DNA of 10,228 nucleotides from JAJISK01 sp046759865 (GCA_046759865.1 JBHIDB010000034.1:1-10228), one strand, 5' to 3'; positions 1 through 7,841 are shown, numbered from the stretch's first letter. Notes: a model not told the origin generated them from the letters alone. Numbers and translations: made by a program.

Positions 1-7
1 GAGAAGG

Positions 8-3000
8 GTGAGCCCGGCCCTCATTCTGGGCGGCATCTTCGCCGTGGCCCTCTTCATCCGGGCTTTCTTCGCCTATGAGATAGCCATCCGGGACTTCCTC
101 GTGTCCGGCGGGTCCGACGCCTTCTACTTTGGATGGATCCTGGACAACATCGTCACCACCGGACGGCACCTGCTTCAGGACCGGATGCTCAACTTTCCGG
201 TGGGGATGCAGAACCCTCGCCCTCCGATCTACGCGTGGAGCGTTGCCCTCGTTGGCATGGTCGTGGGCACGGCACAGGGGTCCGTGGCGGCGGGCGTCGG
301 TCAGACCTTCCTGTTCTCCACGGCGGTGTGGGGGGCCCTGACCATCATCCCGACTTACCTCCTGGCAAAGGAGATGTTTGGGCGGCCTACCGGCTACCTC
401 GCCGCCTTCTTCGTGGCCCTCCTGCCTGCCCACATCTCTCGGACGCCGTTTAGCAACGGGGACCACGACGCCCTAGTTCTCTTCTTCGTCGTCACGGCGT
501 TCTACTTCTTTGTGAGGGCCTTGCGAGGGCTGAAAGAGCGGTCGTGGGTGGAGGCCTGGTGGCGACCCAAGGCCGTGGTGCGAGGCCTTCGGGGCCTCCT
601 CACCGAGAACCGGAGGACCGTCCTCCTCTCCATCATGGCGGGGACCGCCCTGGCGGCTGTCGCCCTCACCTGGAAGGGTTGGGCGTATGCCGTGGTAATC
701 ATCATCGTGTACTTCCTGACCCAGATCGTGGTCCACAAGGTCCGCAACCAGGACCCTCTTGGGGTTCTCTTGGCCTTTGCCGTCACGCTGGGCACGGCCC
801 ACCTCCTGGCGGCCCCCTACTACGTGATGACGAACCAGATACGGACGTGGTTCGACGTGCCGCTGTACCTCTTCCTGGCCTCGCTAGGGCTGGGGCTCCT
901 CTTCACCGTCTTCCATCGACTGCCCTGGATGCTGGTCATCCCGCCCGTCACTCTGGGGTTTGTCGTGGGCACCGCCATTGCGGCCATCTACAGCCCGACC
1001 GTGGCCGCGGCAGTCAGCTCCGGCCTCGGCTACTTCGTCCCAACCAAGGTCTTCGAAACCATCGCCGAGGCACAGCCCCCGAACCTGAGCCAGGTCATCC
1101 TCTCCTTCGGGGCCGTGACCTTCTATTTCTCCTTGGCGGGGACCGCCCTGCTGATCCTCCAGTTCATCCGGCGGCCGCGCCCCGACTTCCTCTTCGTCCT
1201 CGTGTGGATCGTGGCGGCCATCTTCATGGCCCTCTCGGCCGTCCGGTTCCTCTTCAACGCGTCACCCGCCTTCGCCATCACGGCCGCCTGGGTGGTCATC
1301 CTCATCGTGGAGCGCCTCGGCTTTGAGCAGGTCGGGAAGGCCGTGGCCACTACCGGAGGAAGCCGCCTCCGGGCCCTCCGCAAGGGAGTCAAGATCCGCC
1401 ATGTAGCGGGAGTCTTTCTGGTGGCCTTCCTCGTGGTCCTTCCCAACACCTGGTTCGCGGTGGATGCGGGGAGCCCCTTCGAGGTCAAGGAAGAGCTGGA
1501 GGAGCAGGTTCTTCGGGTCACCCCGGAGTTCCTTCGGCCCCCCCAGGCAGGCCAGGGTCTCTTCTACTTCGGGGCCTTCGGGTTCAGCCTCCCGCTCCCG
1601 AACCGCTACTTTCCGCAGGCGTGGTCCTGGTTGCGGGGGCAAGACACCGAAGTCATACCCACTTGGGAACGACCCGCCTTCCTCAGCTGGTGGGACTACG
1701 GTTTCGAGGCCATCCAGGAGGGGAGGCATCCCACGGTGGCCGACAACTTCCAGAACGGCTTCGAAACTGCCGGCCACTTCCTGACGTCCCAATCCGAGAA
1801 CGAGGGCATTGCCGTCCTCAACGTGCGGCTCCTCGAGGGCGACGTCGTCGCCAACCGAGGGGTGTTTAGCCCCACGACGGAGGCGGTCCTGGTCGCCCAT
1901 GGATTCGACCCCGACCACGTCCACGATGCCATGACACAGCCTAACCTCTTCATCCCACTCATCCGGGCCGAGCCGGAACGGTTCAGGGAGTGGGACACGC
2001 GCCTCTCGGCGAGAAACGCCCGAATCATCTACCTCCGAACCGTCTTCGTTGAGGCCCTTAACCTCGATGCTCAGGTCGAATTCCACCGGGATCTCCGCCT
2101 CGCCACGGGGAACTCCATCGGCTACTTTGCCGTAGACTCCCGCCTCATCCCCTTCTCCGGGACGAACACCGGCATCTTCTACGCGGTCGTCAAGCTCACG
2201 GATCACAAGACGATAGAACTGCCGGATGGGCGCAGCATTCCCGCGGATTACTATCGCCTCATCGCCGTGACCGCCCAGGGGGAGTTCCCCCTTGAGGACA
2301 TTCCCCCAGGGGTTCCGGTCCAGGACATCCGCATCGAGTACCTGGACGCCTGGTACTCCTCTATGCTCTACCGGATTTTCTTCGGGCCGGACGGAGAGGC
2401 CTTGGGATTGGAGAGCGAGGGCCTCCCCGGGTTCTCGGGCGCCCTCCAACCGGTCACTCCGCGCCACGGTTGGATGCTAGAGCACTTCAAGATGGTGTAC
2501 CGAACGGCCTACTTCAGCCCCCACCCACCCGAACAGGCCGCGAACTTCACCGAGGATTTCACGGCGATTAACATCTTCGACGCGCTGGAACTCCAACAGC
2601 AGATCGACGCCGGCGAGATCGAGGGGACCGTGGACCTCTCGACCCGCTCGGGCCTGGGGAGCGGCATCGTGATTCTCCAGTACTTCGACGGGGCCATCCT
2701 GCGGGGGCGGGTGACCACCGAGGCGGGGACGCCGGTTGCGAGAACCCGCGTGACGACACTCGATGAACTGGATACCCCGCATGCGATCACGTTCACCGAC
2801 GACCAGGGGTTCTACGAGACCCTCCTTCCGTTCGGAGAGACCCGCGCAGTCGTGTCCTCCGGCCCCGCGGATAGCGAGACGGGCGTCGGGACGACCCTCG
2901 TCGAGGAGGTTTTCGACACTAGTGCGACGCAGGCCCTACGCGTGCCCGTGGATGAAACGGGTACGGGCCTGCCTAGTTTCGTGGTCGACCACGACTTCGT

Positions 3001-6000
3001 CGTTGAAGACAGCACCGTCCAGGGAACGGCCTTCATGGACCTCAATGGGAACGGCGTGCGCGACCCGAGCGACCCCGAGCTTCCAGGGCTGGACGTGGTG
3101 GCGGAAGACCTCGTGGGGGCAGGCTCCATCACGGGAACCGTGACGGGGTTGAACGGCACCTACGCCCTGGGGGACCTCGTTCCGGGCCAGTACCGTCTCT
3201 CCCTTGAACGCAACGGCGAGGAGCTCAGGGCCATGAACGTCACCCTCGACCAAGGGGAGGAACGGGAGCAAGGCCTCGCCGTCCCGGCCGTGATCCTCTC
3301 CGGCCTGTTGACCGACGAGTTTGGCCTGCCCCCGGAGGCCGCCGTCGTTCGCGTTGCGGAGGAGGCAACGGGCGAGGTGACCTCGACGAGCTCGGGCGTG
3401 GACGGAAGCTACCGCCTGGAAGGCCTCTTTGCGGGCACCTACACGGTCGTGGCCGAGGCGGGAGAGCGTGCGTCCCTCCCCCAACGACTGGCCTTGGCGG
3501 GCGGGAGGGTAACCCCCCTCGACCTTCGGATGGAGCCGCAGGGGGAGCTGGCCGGCCGCTCCCTTCTCTCCTTCGTGCCGACGCCCCACGTCACGCTGAC
3601 GCTGCAGCGGCGAGGCGAGGCCAATGGCCTCATGGTCACGACAGACGAGGACGCGCGTTTTGCCCTCGACCTGCCCTTCGGCACTTACGACGCCTACGCC
3701 CTCCACTTCAAGGGGGGACAGACCTACGCATTCCTGGGGACCAGGGTGGTGGGCCCCGGGAGCCAGGCGGTGGATCTCAACCTGTTGCCCGCTCACCAGG
3801 TCGAGGGAAGGGTGGAGAGCCAGGGGAGTGGGGTGACTGGGGCCAGCGTCACCTTCGAACTGGAGGAAGCCCGCCACGCGCTCGCGACGGGCGCCAACGG
3901 TTCGTTTGTGACCTTCCTGCCCGCGGGGCTCTACCAGGTCGTGGCCCTAAGCGCCGCCGGCCAGCATGTCACCCCCCTTGCGGTGGACGGTCCGACCAGC
4001 GCCACGTTCCTCCTCGCTGAGGCCATTTCTACCCCCGGCCGGGTCTTCCGCGACCTCAACGGGAACGGGACCCACGATCCAGGGGAGGGTCTCCCGGGCG
4101 TGGATATCCGGATCACGAGCGCTTCGAACCCTGGGTTCTCTGTGTCAACCGGGGCGGATGGCGCCTTCGAGGTCCCTCTGGTCGCGAGTGTGAGCTACCT
4201 GTGGACCATCGCAGGGGAGGGTTTCGAACCTGTCACTGTCGGACCGTCGGTCCCTGGCGATCTCGGGGCTCGTGCGCCCATCGCTTTGGTCGCCCGGAAC
4301 GTGAGTGTGGCGGGGGGGCTCTCCGCCGGCGAACCACTCGACCTGGCCGGCCTGAATGTGACCTTTGTCGCCATCGGCCAAGGGGGCGTCTCCACGAACG
4401 TGACCACAGGGCCTGGAGGGACTTGGACGGCCCTCATCCAGCCTGGCATCTATCGCGTCTTGGTGGACGCTGAGGAACCGCAGGGAGATGGGAGCCGCCG
4501 CATTCAGACGGAGGAGGAAGCGGAGCTTAGGGTTCCCGTCGGGAGGGAGGTCGACACGGTCAACCTCCCCGTGGTCGAGCGGGTCCGTGTGCAGGGGAAC
4601 CTGTCAACAGAATCGTCCCTGAGCGTGACCGTTCTGTTCGACGGACCGGACCGGGCCTTCGTGATGACCGATGAGCCCTATCTCCTCTTCCTGCGCCCAG
4701 GCGTCTACAACGTCTCCGGCGCGACGGATCCGCCAGCTCCGCGTGCCCTCCTAGAGTCGGTCACCGTGACCGGTCCTCGCTACTTCAACGCCACCTTCGA
4801 ACCAGGGGCCCGACTGAGCGGCACGCTCCGAGTTGACGGCGAGGTAGTCACGAAAGGCGTAGCCGTCGCCTTCACCCACCTTGCCAATGGCACTGGCGTG
4901 GTGGTGCCCAGTGATGGCGTGGGCCGGTACGATACGATTCTCGTCCCCGGGACCTACCAGGCCAAGGCGGAGTGGGTAGGAGTGGATCGCCTAGACGGCG
5001 TGGCGCGATTCGTCCGCTATGCCCTGGATCGGACGGTCATCCTTTCGGAAGACAACGAAATCGACCTCCTCTTCGATCGCGAACTGGACATGCCGGCCGT
5101 GGAGGTCCGCATCCTTCTCGGCGGCCAGCTCGTCGCAGCCACCGTGTCTTTCCAAGCGGCCAACGAGACAGCCATCGACGCCGAGGCCGTGGTTTCGGGC
5201 GGGCTTCCCTCCATCGTAGCACTGGCCCCCGGCACCTACAACATGTACGTCTTTCGAGACATCGGGAACTCGGCCGCGCTGACGACCATCGAGGTCCAAC
5301 CCGAGAGTCCCACGGCTTTAACCGTCGCTTTGGCACCGGGGAACCGCGTCTTCGGAGTAGCCTCCCTCTCGGACGGGACACGTCAGGAGACGGAGCTCCG
5401 GTTCACGTCCCCGAGCGGGACCGCGACCTTCGCCACAGACACCCAGGGAGGATTCGAGGTGTTTCTGCCGGCCGGCGACTATGACATCCTGGCCACGACG
5501 TTGCGCCAGGAGAGTGGCGTGGAGGTGGAGTATCGGTTCGAAGGGTCCCTCCAGTTGGCGGACAGCCTCCTCATCAGCCCGTTCCTGACCCGGATGGACC
5601 TCCTGACCGTGGAGGTTGGATGGGATTCCACGCAGCAGGCACGCATCGCCCCGGGAGAGTCGGTGGTCTACACGATCACGGTGACGAACAGCGGGAACCG
5701 AGCGGACACCTACGCCCTCTCGGGCAGTCCTCAAGATTGGTCCTTCAGCTTCCGACCCTCTCGCGTCACCTTACCCTTCGGCTCGGGAAGCACCGCGACG
5801 GTTACCGTTCAGATCACGGCCCCTCCGGACGCAAAGGTGGCCGGGGGAACCCTCACCGTGATCGCCCGCTCGGAGGGGGACCCCGCCGTGTTCACCAGGG
5901 GGACCGTGGTCGTGGACATCATCCAGTTCCGCGAGCTCGCCCTCGACCTGGCCGAAGACCCGCCCGTCTTGGACGACGAGGCCCTTCGATATCGGATCGA

Positions 6001-6436
6001 GGTGCGGAACGACGGGAACGGACCCGACGCGTTCGACCTCCTTCTCACGAACCGAAAGATCCTCGCGACCCAGGGGTGGGAGGCCGAATTGCGCTTCGAA
6101 GATCAGGTTTCCCCCGATACGATTACGGGAATCTCCGTCCCCCCTTCGCAATCGCGGGTTGTGACCCTCCATCTCAGCGCAACGGGACGCGTCAGCACGA
6201 GCACCGCATCCTTCGTTGGGTTCTCCCAGCAAGAGCGGGAAGTGGAGTCGACCCTCGAGGTGGCCATCAATTTCCCCTCTCTCGAGATTCCGCGCGGACA
6301 GCTGATCGTCGAGGGGAGGAACACTCGGTTGGGCGTGCCTGAGTTTCCGGTCCTGTTGTACGGCGGCCTCGCGGCGGCCGCCATCGGCCTCACTGTCCTC
6401 TTCCTCACGTACGGACGAAGGAGGCGTCGGCGGTGA
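8..6436 (+). CDS. aglB: Giant STT3/AglB-type oligosaccharyltransferase with C-terminal beta-sandwich array (5' end possibly incomplete)
   Basis: Membrane oligosaccharyltransferase that transfers lipid-linked glycan to Asn-X-Ser/Thr sites on the outer face of the membrane. Visible: 13-14 hydrophobic segments within residues 1-485; a first acidic site in GGSDAFYF (D37); a second, DHD motif in SNGDHDAL (D152, D154); a TIxE-type motif TIAE (351-354, E354); and WWDYG (561-565) followed by an ADN-containing segment typical of STT3. I could not place the DK/MI helix motif. Residues about 566-890 complete the globular domain. Then come about eleven carboxypeptidase-regulatory/SdrD_B-like repeats (895-1860), two NEW3/CARDB-like domains (about 1862-2075), a transmembrane helix (about 2113-2134) and a tail of six arginines. 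Known AglB proteins are roughly 600-1000 residues, so this is more than twice the usual size. The GTG at 8 has no properly spaced ribosome site, and the frame stays open to the window edge (two Arg codons precede it), so the real start may lie upstream. The family call is firm. The gene symbol rests on family only, and the role of the array is unknown. Confidence 0.9.
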   Translation: MSPALILGGIFAVALFIRAFFAYEIAIRDFLVSGGSDAFYFGWILDNIVTTGRHLLQDRMLNFPVGMQNPRPPIYAWSVALVGMVVGTAQGSVAAGVGQTFLFSTAVWGALTIIPTYLLAKEMFGRPTGYLAAFFVALLPAHISRTPFSNGDHDALVLFFVVTAFYFFVRALRGLKERSWVEAWWRPKAVVRGLRGLLTENRRTVLLSIMAGTALAAVALTWKGWAYAVVIIIVYFLTQIVVHKVRNQDPLGVLLAFAVTLGTAHLLAAPYYVMTNQIRTWFDVPLYLFLASLGLGLLFTVFHRLPWMLVIPPVTLGFVVGTAIAAIYSPTVAAAVSSGLGYFVPTKVFETIAEAQPPNLSQVILSFGAVTFYFSLAGTALLILQFIRRPRPDFLFVLVWIVAAIFMALSAVRFLFNASPAFAITAAWVVILIVERLGFEQVGKAVATTGGSRLRALRKGVKIRHVAGVFLVAFLVVLPNTWFAVDAGSPFEVKEELEEQVLRVTPEFLRPPQAGQGLFYFGAFGFSLPLPNRYFPQAWSWLRGQDTEVIPTWERPAFLSWWDYGFEAIQEGRHPTVADNFQNGFETAGHFLTSQSENEGIAVLNVRLLEGDVVANRGVFSPTTEAVLVAHGFDPDHVHDAMTQPNLFIPLIRAEPERFREWDTRLSARNARIIYLRTVFVEALNLDAQVEFHRDLRLATGNSIGYFAVDSRLIPFSGTNTGIFYAVVKLTDHKTIELPDGRSIPADYYRLIAVTAQGEFPLEDIPPGVPVQDIRIEYLDAWYSSMLYRIFFGPDGEALGLESEGLPGFSGALQPVTPRHGWMLEHFKMVYRTAYFSPHPPEQAANFTEDFTAINIFDALELQQQIDAGEIEGTVDLSTRSGLGSGIVILQYFDGAILRGRVTTEAGTPVARTRVTTLDELDTPHAITFTDDQGFYETLLPFGETRAVVSSGPADSETGVGTTLVEEVFDTSATQALRVPVDETGTGLPSFVVDHDFVVEDSTVQGTAFMDLNGNGVRDPSDPELPGLDVVAEDLVGAGSITGTVTGLNGTYALGDLVPGQYRLSLERNGEELRAMNVTLDQGEEREQGLAVPAVILSGLLTDEFGLPPEAAVVRVAEEATGEVTSTSSGVDGSYRLEGLFAGTYTVVAEAGERASLPQRLALAGGRVTPLDLRMEPQGELAGRSLLSFVPTPHVTLTLQRRGEANGLMVTTDEDARFALDLPFGTYDAYALHFKGGQTYAFLGTRVVGPGSQAVDLNLLPAHQVEGRVESQGSGVTGASVTFELEEARHALATGANGSFVTFLPAGLYQVVALSAAGQHVTPLAVDGPTSATFLLAEAISTPGRVFRDLNGNGTHDPGEGLPGVDIRITSASNPGFSVSTGADGAFEVPLVASVSYLWTIAGEGFEPVTVGPSVPGDLGARAPIALVARNVSVAGGLSAGEPLDLAGLNVTFVAIGQGGVSTNVTTGPGGTWTALIQPGIYRVLVDAEEPQGDGSRRIQTEEEAELRVPVGREVDTVNLPVVERVRVQGNLSTESSLSVTVLFDGPDRAFVMTDEPYLLFLRPGVYNVSGATDPPAPRALLESVTVTGPRYFNATFEPGARLSGTLRVDGEVVTKGVAVAFTHLANGTGVVVPSDGVGRYDTILVPGTYQAKAEWVGVDRLDGVARFVRYALDRTVILSEDNEIDLLFDRELDMPAVEVRILLGGQLVAATVSFQAANETAIDAEAVVSGGLPSIVALAPGTYNMYVFRDIGNSAALTTIEVQPESPTALTVALAPGNRVFGVASLSDGTRQETELRFTSPSGTATFATDTQGGFEVFLPAGDYDILATTLRQESGVEVEYRFEGSLQLADSLLISPFLTRMDLLTVEVGWDSTQQARIAPGESVVYTITVTNSGNRADTYALSGSPQDWSFSFRPSRVTLPFGSGSTATVTVQITAPPDAKVAGGTLTVIARSEGDPAVFTRGTVVVDIIQFRELALDLAEDPPVLDDEALRYRIEVRNDGNGPDAFDLLLTNRKILATQGWEAELRFEDQVSPDTITGISVPPSQSRVVTLHLSATGRVSTSTASFVGFSQQEREVESTLEVAINFPSLEIPRGQLIVEGRNTRLGVPEFPVLLYGGLAAAAIGLTVLFLTYGRRRRRR
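3032..3088 (+). other. First SdrD_B-like putative Ca2+-binding loop (DLNGNG...DP..PELPG)
   Basis: Residues 1009-1027 hold the core D-L-N-G-N-G-V-R-D-P followed by acidic residues and LPG. This is the signature of SdrD_B-type surface repeats, where the Asp/Asn side chains coordinate calcium. Candidate ligands are D1011, N1013, N1015, D1019, D1022 and E1024. Calcium binding is inferred from the motif only. Confidence 0.65.
4046..4099 (+). other. Second SdrD_B-like putative Ca2+-binding loop (DLNGNG...DPGEGLPG)
   Basis: Residues 1347-1364 repeat the same motif: D1349, N1351, N1353, D1357 and E1360, then LPG. The core codons for D-L-N-G-N-G are almost identical to those of the first copy 1014 bases upstream. 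This supports duplication of one module type within the array. Confidence 0.65.
5591..6232 (+). other. Two NEW3/CARDB-like domains in the STT3 protein
   Basis: Residues about 1862-1970 and 1973-2075 each begin with a strand leading to a conserved pattern: VVYTITVTNSGNRADTYAL in the first and LRYRIEVRNDGNGPDAFDL in the second. Both continue to a hydrophobic strand near a conserved proline. This is the pattern of NPCBM-associated NEW3 and CARDB domains, which sit near the membrane anchor of many archaeal surface proteins. Unlike the preceding repeats, they contain no N-glycosylation sequons. Confidence 0.75.
6417..6424 (+). promoter_or_regulatory. Shine-Dalgarno sequence for the downstream surface-protein gene, inside the poly-Arg tail codons
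   Basis: GAAGGAGG lies 8 bases before the GTG at 6433. It overlaps the AGG AGG codons for two of the six terminal arginines of the STT3 protein, so the same bases serve as coding sequence and ribosome binding site. It fixes the start of the next gene and supports coupled translation. Confidence 0.8.
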
Positions 6437-7200
6437 GGACGCGACTCCTTCCCCTCCTCGCCCTTGCCGTCCTCGTTCTCTCTCTGCCTCCGGCCTCGAG
6501 CCAAGGAGCCGTGGCCGTCTTCATCTCCGGACCCGACAACGTGGGCCTCGGAGAGACGTTCGAGGTGAATGTGACCGTCGCGGGGGGACCGGGGGAGGAC
6601 GGCGGGTCCTTCGCCGTCTCCGCCTTCCTGCGTGGCCCGGACCTCACCGGGGCCTCACCTTTGGAGGACAGCCCCTTGAGCGAGGTCTCCGAGAACGGGA
6701 CGTTCGTCTTCAACGTCACCGCGCCCACCGTGGACCAGGTCCTAGAGCTCGTCGTGGAGGGGAACTCCACCAAGGGGACAGAGTTCCGCTTGCGGACGGC
6801 AAGCAAGGCGATTCAGGTGTGGGTGCCCTTGCAGGTGTTCGCAGAAGTGCGCAACAACGGAGCGATCGAGGTCCGAGACATCCCGGCCTTCCTCTTCATC
6901 AACGAGATCCAAGTGGCAGAGACGACAATCGTGAGCCTGAACCCAGGAGAGACCCAGGTCGTGAGCTTCTCCCATCTCCCCGTGGATCTAGCGGTGGGGA
7001 CCCACACCCTGGAGATCCGAGTGGACCTCAACAAAGACGGGGTCGTCGATCCTGCCGTCGGAGAGGTCGCCCTACGGGAGGTGTTCACCATCGAGGCCGA
7101 ACCAATCAATCCCCTCTTCATCGTTCTCGCCGGCATTGCCGCCTTCGTAGTCGCCCTCTTCGTGGGGGCATACCTGCGCCGGCGCCGCCGGGGTGGCTAG
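6433..7200 (+). CDS. Secreted, C-terminally membrane-anchored protein with CARDB-like domain, coupled to the STT3 gene
   Basis: 255 residues, function unknown. Visible: a signal peptide (basic MRTR, hydrophobic core 5-19, likely cleavage after ASS at about residue 23); a first beta-rich domain (about 25-125) with four N-X-S/T sequons (N46, N88, N94, N111); a CARDB-like domain (about 132-218) with the pattern EVRNNGAIEV and a conserved LNPGETQVVSF strand; then a transmembrane helix (about 226-247) and a basic RRRRR tail. It should therefore stand on the outer membrane face with a short cytoplasmic tail, like the end of the upstream protein. The start is GTG with a good Shine-Dalgarno 8 bases upstream, and it overlaps the STT3 stop as GTGA. 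The linkage suggests an accessory or substrate of the oligosaccharyltransferase, but this is inference. The domain call is moderate and the coding call strong. Confidence 0.88.
   Translation: MRTRLLPLLALAVLVLSLPPASSQGAVAVFISGPDNVGLGETFEVNVTVAGGPGEDGGSFAVSAFLRGPDLTGASPLEDSPLSEVSENGTFVFNVTAPTVDQVLELVVEGNSTKGTEFRLRTASKAIQVWVPLQVFAEVRNNGAIEVRDIPAFLFINEIQVAETTIVSLNPGETQVVSFSHLPVDLAVGTHTLEIRVDLNKDGVVDPAVGEVALREVFTIEAEPINPLFIVLAGIAAFVVALFVGAYLRRRRRGG
7197..7200. other. Convergent genes sharing one CTAG for both stop codons
   Basis: On the + strand TAG (7198-7200) ends the membrane-anchored protein. On the - strand TAG (7199-7197) ends the translin-family gene. The palindrome CTAG serves both. There is no intergenic space for a terminator, so transcripts from the two blocks probably overlap in antisense. 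Confidence 0.95.
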
Positions 7201-7841
7201 TCGCCCTCCCCGAACCGTTTCTCCAGCTTCCGCTCCAAGTCCCGCGTCCGTAGGGCAACGGCGACCTCGCCGCGGGTCTTCTCTACGAGGCTGCGCGCGA
7301 TGTCCTGCTTGCGCTTGACCGCCGCGACGGCACGGGGGTAGTCGAAGCGCATCAGGCCCTCGTACAGGATTTCCATGGCCTCCAACGCCTCACGCGCCGC
7401 CTCGACATCCCCCTTCCCAAGACGCTCCAAGGCGTGGCGACGGAGCTCCCCCACCACGTCTCCGAGGCCGAGGAGATAGGCCCGGTTCGTTACCCCCAAA
7501 TCCTGGGGCCGGGGGAGCGGGGCGTTGCGGACGAGGCTGAAGGCCACCGCCGCCTCCGTCATGTCCTGGTGCGCGTTCTCCACAAACCCCGAGAAATAGA
7601 GGTCCGGGTGTTCCTTGAGGAGGCTCCTCAGCTTGCTGGCCTCCTCTCGCGCCTCGTCCAGGTAGGGGGCGACCGCCTTCTCGCGGTGGAGAGATCCCAC
7701 GGCGCTCACGGAGAGGCGGGCCACCGCACGGCTGGACTTCAAGGCCAGCTCTCGAATGGCATCCTTCTCCTCCAGGTCCCGCTCCATTTCCCTCAGGATG
7801 TCCTCCAACTCCCGCCGCCGTGTTGGCCCCAGGATGGCCAC
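7197..7841 (-). CDS. Translin-family RNA-binding protein (archaeal translin/TRAX-like)
   Basis: 214 residues, almost entirely alpha-helical by composition. Family-diagnostic stretches are ENAHQDMTEA (88-97), GLGDVVGELRRHALE (125-139), AMEILYEGLMRFDYPRAV (155-172), KRKQDIARSLVEKTRG (176-191). Eukaryotic translin and TRAX form the C3PO ribonuclease, and an archaeal homologue also forms an RNA-cleaving oligomer. D93 and E96 align by eye with the catalytic Glu pair of TRAX in its LQEYVEA segment, and D128 and E132 are further conserved acids, so nuclease activity is plausible but unproven here. The length is usual for the archaeal family. The GTG start lies 1 base after the purD stop, with GGGAGGG 6 bases upstream. 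It is the last gene of the folD-purD cluster. The cellular substrate in archaea is unknown. Confidence 0.9.
   Translation of the reverse strand: MAILGPTRRRELEDILREMERDLEEKDAIRELALKSSRAVARLSVSAVGSLHREKAVAPYLDEAREEASKLRSLLKEHPDLYFSGFVENAHQDMTEAAVAFSLVRNAPLPRPQDLGVTNRAYLLGLGDVVGELRRHALERLGKGDVEAAREALEAMEILYEGLMRFDYPRAVAAVKRKQDIARSLVEKTRGEVAVALRTRDLERKLEKRFGEGD

Larger units (their letters stand above)
2690..5587 (+). repeat. Protein-level array of about eleven degenerate beta-sandwich repeats within the STT3 protein
   Basis: Residues about 895-1860 form consecutive units of about 75-95 residues. Most contain a G-x-[YF]...LP-x-G-x-Y signature, for example GSYRLEGLFAGTY, GSFVTFLPAGLY and GGFEVFLPAGDY, which is typical of carboxypeptidase-regulatory-like and related Ig-like folds. 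My approximate starts are residues 895, 1004, 1093, 1178, 1263, 1340, 1430, 1525, 1600, 1694 and 1778. The units are diverged and not tandem DNA copies, which points to old duplications. Such folds usually act as spacers, stalks or binding modules on the cell surface. Boundaries are by eye. Confidence 0.75.

Noticed and set aside
8..10. GTG as the definite start of the STT3 gene
   Set aside because: The purine-rich bases before it touch the codon and leave no spacer, and the frame remains open to base 2, so the start may be upstream of the window.
1262..2467. Long antisense open frame (401 codons) on the - strand
   Set aside because: It lies fully inside the STT3 catalytic region, has a low-complexity Glu/Gly/Arg-rich product and no recognisable domain. 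GC-rich codon use often produces such shadow frames.
2936..3877. Long antisense open frame (313 codons) on the - strand
   Set aside because: Same reasoning: it overlaps the beta-array coding sequence and shows no family motif or ribosome site that I could find.
3032..4099. DLNGNG loops as dockerin repeats
   Set aside because: Dockerins have two loops close together in a domain of about 60 residues. These are 338 residues apart, each followed by LPG and beta strands, which fits SdrD_B-like units better.
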